Assembly: GCA_964454745.1 (NCBI GenBank)
Contig: CAYVUI010000025.1
Span: 1 to 42,664 of the forward strand
Length of the DNA stretch: 42,664 bases
Reading direction: 5' to 3'
From: CAYVUI01 sp964454745
GTDB lineage: Bacteria; Planctomycetota; Phycisphaerae; Sedimentisphaerales; Anaerohalosphaeraceae
Positions within the stretch are counted from its first letter, which is position 1. The number at the start of each line of letters is the position of its first letter. A program made the translations under genes and the position numbers. This document shows, one piece after another, positions 16,328 through 25,302 of this stretch. A model generated the notes under the pieces. That model was not told the DNA's origin. It was given only the letters and a program-made list of their open reading frames with translations, and did no database searches.

Positions 16328-19300
16328 ATGCGGGAAAAAATTCGCACAGAGACTCCAATGATCTTGACGCTTTTGCTGGCGTTGATTTTGACAGCATGCA
16401 CCTATGCTCAGAATCTTCTTGTCAACGGGTCATTCGAAGCGGACGTACTGTCGGATGACACCTTAAGCGGCTTTGGCAACGGTCCTTCCGGCTGGGTTCT
16501 GCCCGGCGGATACAATCCGCCCAAAGATGTCCAGGTCTGGAATCCGCTGGGTAATGGTGATCTTGCGGATGAATTCCCGGTATTTGGCAGAATCCCAGAC
16601 GGTGACAATGTAAGCTATCACATTGCCGGCCAGTACGGTTCTACATTGTTTCAGGTCATTGAAATCCCCGGCGGCATGCAAGCCGGAGAAACGTACACAT
16701 TCAGCGGGTATGCCGGTTACCCCGTAAGTGACCCGGCAGCGGGGCTTGGAGAAGAAAAGGCTCTCATCAGGCTCTATTCCATAGAGGACCCGGCAGACCC
16801 ATTTGCCGAGTATGACACAATCCTTGAAAAGACCACGTGGGGCGGCGATTTTTCAATCTCTGCAGGAACATTTACGCCTTTCCGTTTCAGTTTTACCGTT
16901 TCCCCGTCCAGCCGTCATATCGGCAGACACATTTATCTTTTGCTTGCTGGCTATGATGGGGTCTGCTACGACGGGCTGGAAATGCGAGGGCCAGACGAGG
17001 AAACTCCGCTGCCCGATCTTAGCGGTGACCGGAAGGTCAACAACATCGACCTGTCGATCTTTTCAGAAAACTGGCTCGACAACAACAACCCTCCCAATCC
17101 CCCGGGAGGTGTATGCGGTGACGCAAATCACCCGTATCCGGTTGGAGATTTGAACGAAGACTGTGTTCTGGATATCACAGATCTTTTGGGCTACGCCGCC
17201 TTTTGGCTCGAAAGCGAACAGACTGGAATCAAAAGGGTCAATTCTTTAAAGGATCAATACTTTGAGAGCCCGGACCATGACTGGGCAAAATGGATCGTGG
17301 TCAGTTGGGCACCCGGTCAAATCGCCGAGCCCAGGTGGACCGATGCGGAACGCCAGGAGTATCTTGACCTTCTTGACCCGGACCATCTCGACGAATGGGG
17401 TGGACAGTTATACAACCGCGGGGACTTTGCCCGCATGCGGGGTATTGCAAGTAATACACCGATGGAGAATATCTGGGAAAGCGAATACAATAATATTAGC
17501 AGGCATGCGGCCGAGTTTTTTACCGGTAATGGTCTCGCTGTAAAAGAAAACGGCAGCTATTGTTATGCATCGAGTACGACGAATAATCTGTGTCAGCAGG
17601 GTCCGAAATGGCATGAAATTACCAAGCAGTCCTCCGGGCGCATGGCGATTTACGGGGACAGTATTTTCCAGGACCGGTTTTGCGGGGGTGTGAGTGACTG
17701 GCCGCAATACGGCTGGTGTGACTGGTGCAACAAGAACTTTATCGACTATATGATCACACATTTCACCGCTGGTGAGCTGGTGGATATGGGATTCGATCCC
17801 TCCAGCTTTCATATCCGGGATTATATGGCAGTCCAGCGCGGCAGCCTGACGGATCAGCAGCTCCTGGAAGACCCAATCATTCACGAGTACATTCGCTTTA
17901 AGTATACGAGCGAAATGTACCTGGCTGTCGATGCCGTGAATCACTATCACCATGCCGCTGCCAAGGCAGGCGCTGCCATACCTGCTTTTTACGGCAACCA
18001 GGGAATGATCAGCGGCGAGAGAACTTTCGCTGCTATCATGTCACCCCATGTGGATATCGTCTGGTGCGAACAGTCTGCGGTGATGCAGCCATGTTTTGAA
18101 CCCTCACCTCGCTATCCGAGCGGCGTTTATGCCTTTTCTACGCTGCTTTGGAAAAACGGCCGGGCTGGGTGTCACTATGAAAAAGCGGTGATAGCACTTC
18201 AGTACCCGGATGTATCCTCTTATGGCGGTGTCGGCCCGGATAAACGATATCCTATGGCTGTGGTCAATGCCGAAGCGACCGCTAACGGCGGCGTTTCATG
18301 CCAGACCTGGAAATCTTCTAACCACCGCAAAACTCCTGCGGATGACATATTAATCAATTCACAAATCCATCATGCCCAGTTTGTGTCCAAAAACCGTGGT
18401 CTATTTATGGACCGTACAAGCGTGGTGGATCATGCCCTGGTTTATTCAGTCCCCAGCCTGTTCTGGAGCTATTTCAGTTCGCTGACACTCCCTGTTGAAG
18501 ACAGGCACCACCTGATTCATTTCGGTGCGGCGGGAAGACTGCTGGAAGGCAGGCACATCCCGTACAACACCCTGTTTTTCGGACACCCGGATGTATATGA
18601 TGACACTTACGACCTAACGAGCCTGGATCAATACAAGACCTTGATTCTGGCTTATGCCGACTGCATCGCGGACTACCAGGCGAATGCAGTTAAAAAGTGG
18701 ACCCGGGCCGGGGGCAAACTCGTTCTCTGGGCACAGGAGAACGTCGGCACACGCGACGAGGAACTTGCGGCCCGAACCATGCCGGCCTTTGATGATCTGA
18801 TCGCAAATCCCGGAGCGGGAACCGTGGAGATCATCACGACCTCCCAGGCAGATGCCTACATTGCCGGCGGAAGCGACAGTGCGATAGCACCGAAGATTGC
18901 AGATTCTTTAGCACCGGTGATTGAAACGACGGCCCCGTCCACCGTATGGCTCAACGTCTGGCGTCATGGCGCTGGACCGATGACCTCGGTTCAGATGGTC
19001 AACTACGACATCGATCCCGATGCGGACACACTGACTTCAACCGGTAGTTTCACGGTTTCACTCAGAGAACCGACAGGGGTAACATTTACTCAGGCCCATT
19101 ACATCAATACCGACTATATCGGCACAAATCCCCCGACCACTTTTACCCCCCTTGCGATCAGTCGCAGTAATGGATACGTCGAAGTTACAGTGCCCTCACT
19201 GGACCTGTTCGGTATCGTTATCTTCAGCGTGGAGAATGAGCTTGATGCACGTCTTGCAGCGGGCCATACGAGAAAATGGTATGAAAGGCTAAAGATCGCA

Positions 19301-21448
19301 CTTCGCTGCCAGGGCCAGAATGAAGAGGATCACGCTGTATTGCTAAGCGATTGTAAAAACCTTCTCGATTCAATACAGGGCGACGTGGTTGTAACTGATT
19401 TTGCTTCGCTGACTCCACAGCTTACGGCCAAAGCTGCTGAGCTTCAAAACGACCTCAATGGGGTTACAGCGGCTGTCACGGCCTTTCAGGATACGCTCGA
19501 ATCGGAAGCTTTGAACATTACAGCCGATTATAAATTCGACTTTGGCCCCATAGACAGTACCGCTCCGGGGTGGACAGAGGTTACGACAAATACGACTTAT
19601 TCCGCCCAGCAGGGATACGGCTGGACATCGTATCATGAACTGGGAGCCTATGATTCCGCCGGTTCGACGATTGCATACTGGCAGTTTGACGAGGATGGAA
19701 TTGCGCCGCAGGACGCGCTTGGTTATTATCACCTGCGCTTGAGCCCGGACCTGCCCACGGCTGGCAGCAGAACAACCGATGTCGCCGTTGCCAACGTACC
19801 GAATCCTGAACAGGGTTCATTCGATTCTGATGACCCGGCCAGCAACCCTTATGCGGTTGACGGCCTGCGGGCGTTTACAGAATATACCAACCAATTTGAT
19901 TTCAACGATAAACCGCTGACCGTCGAAGGATGGTTCAAACATGCCCCGGGCAGTTTCTGGGAGCATATGTGCGGTACAATGTCAGCAGCAGGCAACTATC
20001 TCGGCTGGAGACTTGAACTCATCTCTCCGGGATACCTGCGGATCAATATGCAAAGTCCTTCCTACAGGCAATCCACGCTTGCCACCGCGGAGGGCACAAG
20101 CTATGCCGACAACCAGTGGCATCATTTTGCCATTGTGTGGGAGCCGGAGGTGGATGACCCCTCTACGCCGAATTATATTGACGGTAGAGTACGAATCTAT
20201 GTGGACGGCGGATTGAAAAAGGCCGGGTATGGTGCCGGAAAACTGGGTACAGCCTTCCACAGATCATTTTGTATTGGCGTTCGGCCCAACAGCAGCGGGC
20301 AATTTGTCGATGCAGCATGGACAGGAAAATTCGATGAATTCCGCGTCACCCGAGCCGCGCTTCTGCCGTGGTACTTCCTCAATAGAACCAGTATGCCGCA
20401 GTCGCTCTGGGCGGATGAATGCACAAATAGAATGGATGCGATGAATCGGGATTATATTCGCTCAAAGGACCCGGCAGGCAAGCCGGTCTATGGCGGCCAA
20501 TATCCGCCAAATGGAAACGGGCTTTTCCCGGAGCATTACCCCACGGCAAATCCCGCGACATTTAGAGTCGATCTTCCCAACGGGGATTATAACGTTACCG
20601 TGGTTACGGGGAATTATAATGAGTTCCCCCTGCCCCTGTGGGGAGGGCCCGGAAACGGAAACGGCAGGACCGCGATGACATATGTGGCCGCCAGCGGTAT
20701 GCCGATGTTGTACGGCGACAGGATTATTAACGGATACCAGCAGAACCGGACCTTCCAGACAACGGTAACCCAGGGCTTCCTCGAACTTGATTTCAGCGGG
20801 CGAAATGCAGGCCCCCTATACGACAATACGATCGAATGGATGGTCAATGGCCTGATCGTTCAAAACCTCGCCCAGCCACTGACGGCAGAGGCAGAGGATT
20901 ACCTGAACATGGCGCAACTCCGCAGTGATTCAGCAATACGGGACTGGTACATCATCGGACCGTTCGATGACGACGATTGCAGGGGCCTGGAGATTGTGTA
21001 CGGCCCGGAATGGTCAAACGATATCGACAAAACCTATCCCGGTAAAAACGGACCCGTTTCCTGGCAGCCTATTCCCGAACTGACCGGTGATGCCCCGTAC
21101 ATTTCATTCTCAGACAGTTTTGCCGACATCGATGAGGTTGCGGGTTTTGCGCTTACGCATGTGTATTGTCCATCTGCCATGGAAGCGATTCTTGTTTCCA
21201 GTATCAGCCAGGCGGGAGATATTTATGTCAACGGCGAGAGAGTATATCGAGATGAACTTGCGGCGGGACTGTTGCCTGAAGAGCAAAAAGTAAATATCTC
21301 ACTGACTGCAGGATGGAATTCTATTATGATTAAATCCCTGAACCACTGGGGAGATACCTGGTCAACCTGGGCTGCTCTTATGACCGCAAGTAAAGAACCA
21401 TTGATCGACCAACCGGGTATTATCATATTCGCTCAAGGTGACCAATAA
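16328..21448 (+). CDS. Secreted giant GH42-like protein with internal dockerin and nested LamG (1706 residues)
   Basis: A signal sequence contains LTAC, which could be a lipobox, before QNLLVNGSFE. Residues 25-225 form a DUF642-like binding module. Two dockerin-like calcium loops lie at about 228-300 (DLSGDRKVNN, DLNEDCVLDI), unusually in front of the catalytic part. A GH42-like TIM barrel follows at about 305-700 (YGWCDWCNKNF, HEYIRFKYTSE), then a GATase-like domain to about 830 (HALVYSVPS, GGKLVLWAQ), a beta-sandwich and helices. The KFDFG module from about 1067 is split by a LamG domain at about 1110-1352 (LTVEGWFKH, KFDEFRVTR). The C-terminal DWYIIGPFDD domain matches the paralogue at 6005. 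The substrate is unknown. It follows a terminator, so it probably has its own promoter. Confidence 0.75.
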   Translation: MREKIRTETPMILTLLLALILTACTYAQNLLVNGSFEADVLSDDTLSGFGNGPSGWVLPGGYNPPKDVQVWNPLGNGDLADEFPVFGRIPDGDNVSYHIAGQYGSTLFQVIEIPGGMQAGETYTFSGYAGYPVSDPAAGLGEEKALIRLYSIEDPADPFAEYDTILEKTTWGGDFSISAGTFTPFRFSFTVSPSSRHIGRHIYLLLAGYDGVCYDGLEMRGPDEETPLPDLSGDRKVNNIDLSIFSENWLDNNNPPNPPGGVCGDANHPYPVGDLNEDCVLDITDLLGYAAFWLESEQTGIKRVNSLKDQYFESPDHDWAKWIVVSWAPGQIAEPRWTDAERQEYLDLLDPDHLDEWGGQLYNRGDFARMRGIASNTPMENIWESEYNNISRHAAEFFTGNGLAVKENGSYCYASSTTNNLCQQGPKWHEITKQSSGRMAIYGDSIFQDRFCGGVSDWPQYGWCDWCNKNFIDYMITHFTAGELVDMGFDPSSFHIRDYMAVQRGSLTDQQLLEDPIIHEYIRFKYTSEMYLAVDAVNHYHHAAAKAGAAIPAFYGNQGMISGERTFAAIMSPHVDIVWCEQSAVMQPCFEPSPRYPSGVYAFSTLLWKNGRAGCHYEKAVIALQYPDVSSYGGVGPDKRYPMAVVNAEATANGGVSCQTWKSSNHRKTPADDILINSQIHHAQFVSKNRGLFMDRTSVVDHALVYSVPSLFWSYFSSLTLPVEDRHHLIHFGAAGRLLEGRHIPYNTLFFGHPDVYDDTYDLTSLDQYKTLILAYADCIADYQANAVKKWTRAGGKLVLWAQENVGTRDEELAARTMPAFDDLIANPGAGTVEIITTSQADAYIAGGSDSAIAPKIADSLAPVIETTAPSTVWLNVWRHGAGPMTSVQMVNYDIDPDADTLTSTGSFTVSLREPTGVTFTQAHYINTDYIGTNPPTTFTPLAISRSNGYVEVTVPSLDLFGIVIFSVENELDARLAAGHTRKWYERLKIALRCQGQNEEDHAVLLSDCKNLLDSIQGDVVVTDFASLTPQLTAKAAELQNDLNGVTAAVTAFQDTLESEALNITADYKFDFGPIDSTAPGWTEVTTNTTYSAQQGYGWTSYHELGAYDSAGSTIAYWQFDEDGIAPQDALGYYHLRLSPDLPTAGSRTTDVAVANVPNPEQGSFDSDDPASNPYAVDGLRAFTEYTNQFDFNDKPLTVEGWFKHAPGSFWEHMCGTMSAAGNYLGWRLELISPGYLRINMQSPSYRQSTLATAEGTSYADNQWHHFAIVWEPEVDDPSTPNYIDGRVRIYVDGGLKKAGYGAGKLGTAFHRSFCIGVRPNSSGQFVDAAWTGKFDEFRVTRAALLPWYFLNRTSMPQSLWADECTNRMDAMNRDYIRSKDPAGKPVYGGQYPPNGNGLFPEHYPTANPATFRVDLPNGDYNVTVVTGNYNEFPLPLWGGPGNGNGRTAMTYVAASGMPMLYGDRIINGYQQNRTFQTTVTQGFLELDFSGRNAGPLYDNTIEWMVNGLIVQNLAQPLTAEAEDYLNMAQLRSDSAIRDWYIIGPFDDDDCRGLEIVYGPEWSNDIDKTYPGKNGPVSWQPIPELTGDAPYISFSDSFADIDEVAGFALTHVYCPSAMEAILVSSISQAGDIYVNGERVYRDELAAGLLPEEQKVNISLTAGWNSIMIKSLNHWGDTWSTWAALMTASKEPLIDQPGIIIFAQGDQ

Positions 21449-21500
21449 GCTGAGCATTCCATTGATCTGATATGACAACACAATAAGAATTCAATACTTT

Positions 21501-21522
21501 AGGGCACCTCTAACTTAGAGGT
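21501..21522. repeat. Transposon-end-like palindrome
   Basis: The first 14 bases, AGGGCACCTCTAAC, match the ends at 12311 and 30821. They continue directly into TTAGAGGT, giving a perfect ACCTCTAA-C-TTAGAGGT palindrome at 21506-21522. It looks like two element ends left abutting after internal deletion. Confidence 0.5.
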
Positions 21523-21549
21523 ATTGTAGGTTGCTTGAAACGAACTACC

Positions 21550-21612
21550 TACTGAATGTGTTGAACTGGCTTTTAAGCTGTAGGTCCTGGGTTCGAGTCC
21601 CAGTGCCTTCAT
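21550..21612 (+). other. tRNA 3'-half fragment (pseudo-tRNA or attachment-site remnant)
   Basis: The segment GTCCTGGGTTCGAGTCCCAG contains a perfect T-arm (CTGGG/CCCAG with loop TTCGAGT), followed by a possible 7-base acceptor strand TGCCTTC and A. Upstream, CTTTTAA resembles an anticodon loop, but its stem does not pair and no D-arm or 5' acceptor strand is present. It is therefore not a functional tRNA. Such 3' halves are commonly left at integration sites of mobile elements. It lies 28 bases after the transposon-end palindrome. Confidence 0.5.
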
Positions 21613-21692
21613 TTCTTTTTTGCCCGAAATATTCCCTTTTTTGAGCCATTACAGTTGTTTTTGGGTCTGTCTGCACAGCACCGCTTTTTTCG

Positions 21693-24600
21693 TCAATCTC
21701 CAATATAGCTGTCGAGCCAGCTGTCACTGATAATCTTCAGATCCTCGGCATTTACGTAACCATCACCGGTTATGTCGCAGCTAAGCAGACCGGAAACACA
21801 GCCCGGTTGATCCGGCAGGTTGCATAAATTCCACTGCTGGGCGAACAGGACGATATCTTGCAGGTTGACGAACAAATCAAGGTTAAGATCAGGATGATCA
21901 ACCTGTGTATATTCAACTTTGAGAATCGACCATATCGGCGTTTCCGGCAGGGTAATCTTATAACCCGTAGTCGTTACTTCGACGGGCACCGGTTGAGCCG
22001 GAGTGTCCGGGCCGGTCCAGATTACCGCGGCCAAAGCCCTGTTATCAAAAATCCGGCGATGCAGCTCGATGGTACAGCCGGAATCATCCACACCGTCGAT
22101 GTTCTCATCATACGTGCGGTTAAGAATATGAACGATCACCGGGGCATTGATATCCTCAGCATGCGTTCGAGGCAGTACCCATACTTCCGCTGGAGCGTTC
22201 GCCCCTGATACATCGATAAGATCATCACTCAGTGTCAAGCTTGCGGCATTTGTTACGACCGTCATTTGGCCGGTCAGGTCATTTACAATACCCTGATTTG
22301 CCGCGGACCAGGAACTAACTTCGCTGATACGAACGACCTGATCGTAGTTTGCGGCAACCTCATTTGGATTGAAACTGCTTTGCGGATATCGATCGCCAAG
22401 CGTTACCAAATCGTAAGGAATATTCAGCCTGAACAGGTCATCACAAGCCGGGCCTAACTGGTCGTAGTCTTCATCATCACAATTCCACAACAAGGCGATC
22501 TGGGCAAAAGTTTCATAGTCATCAAAGAGTTCCTTGTTGTCACCTACAAAGCGATAGAAGTAGCCGTCCTGTTCGGGATCGCCGTAATAGCGTCCCTCGC
22601 AACTCCAGATATTCCACGGCACTTCCAGGCAATGCCCGTTCGCGTACACTGCCGCAAACAGACACCGCATAAAACCGGGCTTGTTATTTGTTTTTATGTA
22701 ATTGCTTTGATGGCAGCTATTGACCCCAATAATCGGTTTGCTCCAGGCAGTTGCCATCTTGCACAGCATCGAATCGTTTTCATCCAGAACGCCGGCAATA
22801 TCCCCCATGCCCATCTCCAACTGAATAAAGTCTACGATCGGCACCAGCCCGCGGTTATACCAGCGAAAATGCCCCATGTTGGCAGACAGCATTGCGGGCC
22901 TCGGCGCGTTATGCAGGGTGTCACGCAGTGCGATAAACGTATTGATAATTTCCGTTTCCAGGAATTCTTCAAAATCCGTGGCCAGCGAGAACGTATCAAA
23001 CCGTGCCACGTAATCATTATTGTCAACGACACCATACTCACTGATCAGCCAGTCGCGGTAATCAAAAGTATCAATGTCAGCAATGTTGTGTTCACTCAAT
23101 AAATACGCATCAGAGTAATTCTCATCGAGGTATTCACGGAAGGCCGCACGGGTTTCATCGTGGAAACCTATGCCGTAATTCAAGGCAAGGGCATGCCGGT
23201 TGCTCATAGGTGTGTCGAACTGAACATTGTAAGGCTTCAGGGGCAAAAAGAAATCATTGACCCGACCGAAAATGTCATCCTGGAAAGCCGTCGAAGAAAC
23301 CGCGGGGTATAAGTGGGTGTGATCCCTTTTCTCAATGATATTGCCGTCAAAATCACGAGCCCGGCTGGGCAGGGTCGGATCATTCGTGTAATTCTTGCCG
23401 TGTGTAAAGTCTCCGTCTCGGTAATAACTGTCGCCCGGCGTGTTAAACGTATTGGACGCAGCCACACCCAATGCCTCAAAACCGCTTACGATACCTTCTT
23501 TCACGTCATAATTCCAGCACACCCGGTTTGCATTAAAACCAAACACCGGGTAAGCACTGGAAGTACGCATGATCGCGACATCGCTCTTGTTTACGGTCGA
23601 TGGCGGATCGGGGAAGTCGATAGCAGTTGTGTGCCTGTTTTTGTATGAACCAATTTGTTCAGCGGTTAACGCCCCGGCCCCGTCAAAAGTGCTGGCAAAT
23701 ACTTTCAATGAATCGATATATCCGTAGAAGGGATAAATGGTTCCACGGTTGGCAATTTGCAACGCACCCACCAGCGAAGAGACCGGCCCTGCTGCCAGGG
23801 AAGCAACGCTGTCGAGCAACACATTCTCTGTTCCATCATCGCTGCCGTAATAGAATCTCAGGTTATTATTTGTGCTAGTAGAATTGTACGAGACTGCGAA
23901 AAATTTCCAGTCCGGGCAGCCGTAATTCCCTGCCGGGTGGGAATAGGAGACGGTTGTGCCGACACTGACCGCCAGGCGGTTTGTCGAATCAAAATAGACC
24001 TCGAATCCGTCAACATCATCAAAAGAAACCAGCCGGGCACCGTTGCCTGGATTTTGCGGCGATTTGATCCAGCCCATCACGGTAAAACTCTGGGCACCGC
24101 TGAGGCGATAATTCAAACCGCCGATATCGTTATGATACAGGAACGGCCCGCGGCCTCCCATAAAATCTGCCATGGTCATATCAAGGCAGTATCCCCCATC
24201 CACACCGCCGGCGGTGAATTCCGGAAAATCTCGACGGTAGTCCGTATCACGCATGGCGATAATATCGATATAATGACCTTCACTGACTGTATTCTGCTCA
24301 AAGCGGCAATCTACGATCAGCATTTCGTCCAGCGGTTTGGGGGCGAGGCTGTTTCGATTTTTGTACTGGGCAATCTCTGCCTGGCTTAAACATCCCGAGT
24401 TATCCGTTTTGCTGCCAAATATCCGCACCGAATCCAGATAACCGTCGAAGGGACTGGTTCCTGCAGTGTTTACATTGCCGACGTAGAAAAGAGCCGGATC
24501 CATTACAATCTGCCCTTCCGGGCAATTCTGAGTGCTGTCTAAAGTGATAATCCCCGTGCCGTCATTGGACGCATAATAGAACTTCAGGTTATCGGTAGAA

Positions 24601-25145
24601 GTTGTGCCGTCATAAGAAACCGCAAAATATTTCCAGTTCGCCGCAGAAAAATTTGCAATGCTGTCACTATGATAATAGGTATTATTGAGTTGCAAACCCA
24701 GCTGATTCGGTGCCGTAAATCGAACTCGAAAATTTCCATCACCACTTGCAAAAGCCACGATACCGGCCAAATTGTCCGGTGTTTGATCCGATTTCATCCA
24801 GCCGGTAATCGTAAAGCTCCGAAGATCTGTCAGCGCGGCTGATACCGCGGAGTTGGAAAGAAATCGAACCGTTCCCCCGTCCCCTGCCATACTGCTGGCC
24901 GAGGTATTATCCAGACAATACGATCCATCAAGACCGTCAGCGGCAAAACCAGGCGCCATCCCCGACACTTCAAAAAGCTCCGCGGTTCCTCCGGCAGTTC
25001 CGGTATTATCAACGTTGCCGTCAAAAAGAAGCTCAACAATCGGCTCAGCAGCCAAAATATCAGCCGTAAAACCTGTAAGCATTGATAATATCAGGAATGT
25101 AACAATCATTCTGGGCATTTGCAGTTTCATACAATCACTTTTCAT
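21693..25145 (-). CDS. Secreted LamG-LamG-hydrolase-dockerin protein (1150 residues)
   Basis: A signal peptide lies near residues 13-33 (IVTFLILSMLTGFTADILAA). Two tandem LamG/concanavalin-like modules follow, at about 35-265 (FTITGWMKS, FDGYLDSVRIFG) and 275-510 (FTVMGWIKS, FYGYIDSLKVFA). Residues 520-1020 form a putative TIM-barrel hydrolase with GIGFHDETRAAFREYLDENY, FDYRDWLISEYG, LVPIVDFIQLEMG and VPWNIWSCEGRYY, of GH42-like appearance. The last 65 residues are a dockerin-like pair (DLNLDLFVNLQD, CDITGDGYVNAEDL). The Shine-Dalgarno is weak; an ATG at 25130 is an alternative start. It lies downstream of the double esterase gene, 157 bases apart. Catalytic residues are not assignable by eye. 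Confidence 0.75.
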   Translation of the reverse strand: MKSDCMKLQMPRMIVTFLILSMLTGFTADILAAEPIVELLFDGNVDNTGTAGGTAELFEVSGMAPGFAADGLDGSYCLDNTSASSMAGDGGTVRFLSNSAVSAALTDLRSFTITGWMKSDQTPDNLAGIVAFASGDGNFRVRFTAPNQLGLQLNNTYYHSDSIANFSAANWKYFAVSYDGTTSTDNLKFYYASNDGTGIITLDSTQNCPEGQIVMDPALFYVGNVNTAGTSPFDGYLDSVRIFGSKTDNSGCLSQAEIAQYKNRNSLAPKPLDEMLIVDCRFEQNTVSEGHYIDIIAMRDTDYRRDFPEFTAGGVDGGYCLDMTMADFMGGRGPFLYHNDIGGLNYRLSGAQSFTVMGWIKSPQNPGNGARLVSFDDVDGFEVYFDSTNRLAVSVGTTVSYSHPAGNYGCPDWKFFAVSYNSTSTNNNLRFYYGSDDGTENVLLDSVASLAAGPVSSLVGALQIANRGTIYPFYGYIDSLKVFASTFDGAGALTAEQIGSYKNRHTTAIDFPDPPSTVNKSDVAIMRTSSAYPVFGFNANRVCWNYDVKEGIVSGFEALGVAASNTFNTPGDSYYRDGDFTHGKNYTNDPTLPSRARDFDGNIIEKRDHTHLYPAVSSTAFQDDIFGRVNDFFLPLKPYNVQFDTPMSNRHALALNYGIGFHDETRAAFREYLDENYSDAYLLSEHNIADIDTFDYRDWLISEYGVVDNNDYVARFDTFSLATDFEEFLETEIINTFIALRDTLHNAPRPAMLSANMGHFRWYNRGLVPIVDFIQLEMGMGDIAGVLDENDSMLCKMATAWSKPIIGVNSCHQSNYIKTNNKPGFMRCLFAAVYANGHCLEVPWNIWSCEGRYYGDPEQDGYFYRFVGDNKELFDDYETFAQIALLWNCDDEDYDQLGPACDDLFRLNIPYDLVTLGDRYPQSSFNPNEVAANYDQVVRISEVSSWSAANQGIVNDLTGQMTVVTNAASLTLSDDLIDVSGANAPAEVWVLPRTHAEDINAPVIVHILNRTYDENIDGVDDSGCTIELHRRIFDNRALAAVIWTGPDTPAQPVPVEVTTTGYKITLPETPIWSILKVEYTQVDHPDLNLDLFVNLQDIVLFAQQWNLCNLPDQPGCVSGLLSCDITGDGYVNAEDLKIISDSWLDSYIGD

Positions 25146-25193
25146 CTGGATTGGGATTTGTCATTGAAGCCTTAACAAAACATCGGCTGTTTC

Positions 25194-25210
25194 GGTATAG
25201 TAATTATACC
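25194..25210. promoter_or_regulatory. Palindrome overlapping a -10-like box upstream of the LamG/dockerin gene
   Basis: GGTATAGTAATTATACC is a 6-5-6 inverted repeat. On the minus strand it contains TATAAT, a good -10 box, about 60 bases before the start at 25145. The matching -35 is weak, so an activator or repressor acting here is plausible. Confidence 0.4.
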
Positions 25211-25302
25211 AAATCCGACCTGAAATTGCATCGTTTTTCTTTTTTACTGCAATAAGCCCGCCATTAATATTTTGTGGACATAAATAATCTTTAATTCGGC
25301 TT

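Noticed and set aside
16328..16410. Lipoprotein assignment for the 1706-residue protein from LTAC
   Set aside because: The tetrad fits a lipobox, but a normal signal-peptidase site (TYA before Q) is equally close, so it is left undecided instead of asserted.
21501..21610. A complete tRNA with 5' AGGGCAC pairing to 3' GTGCCTT
   Set aside because: The span is 110 bases, no D-arm exists, the anticodon stem does not pair, and the T-stem fixes the acceptor strand one base later. Only a 3' fragment is supported.
21545..21727. A 60-codon minus-strand frame containing EGTGTRTQDLQL
   Set aside because: This peptide is the familiar false product of reading a tRNA T-arm in antisense, and it overlaps the tRNA fragment.
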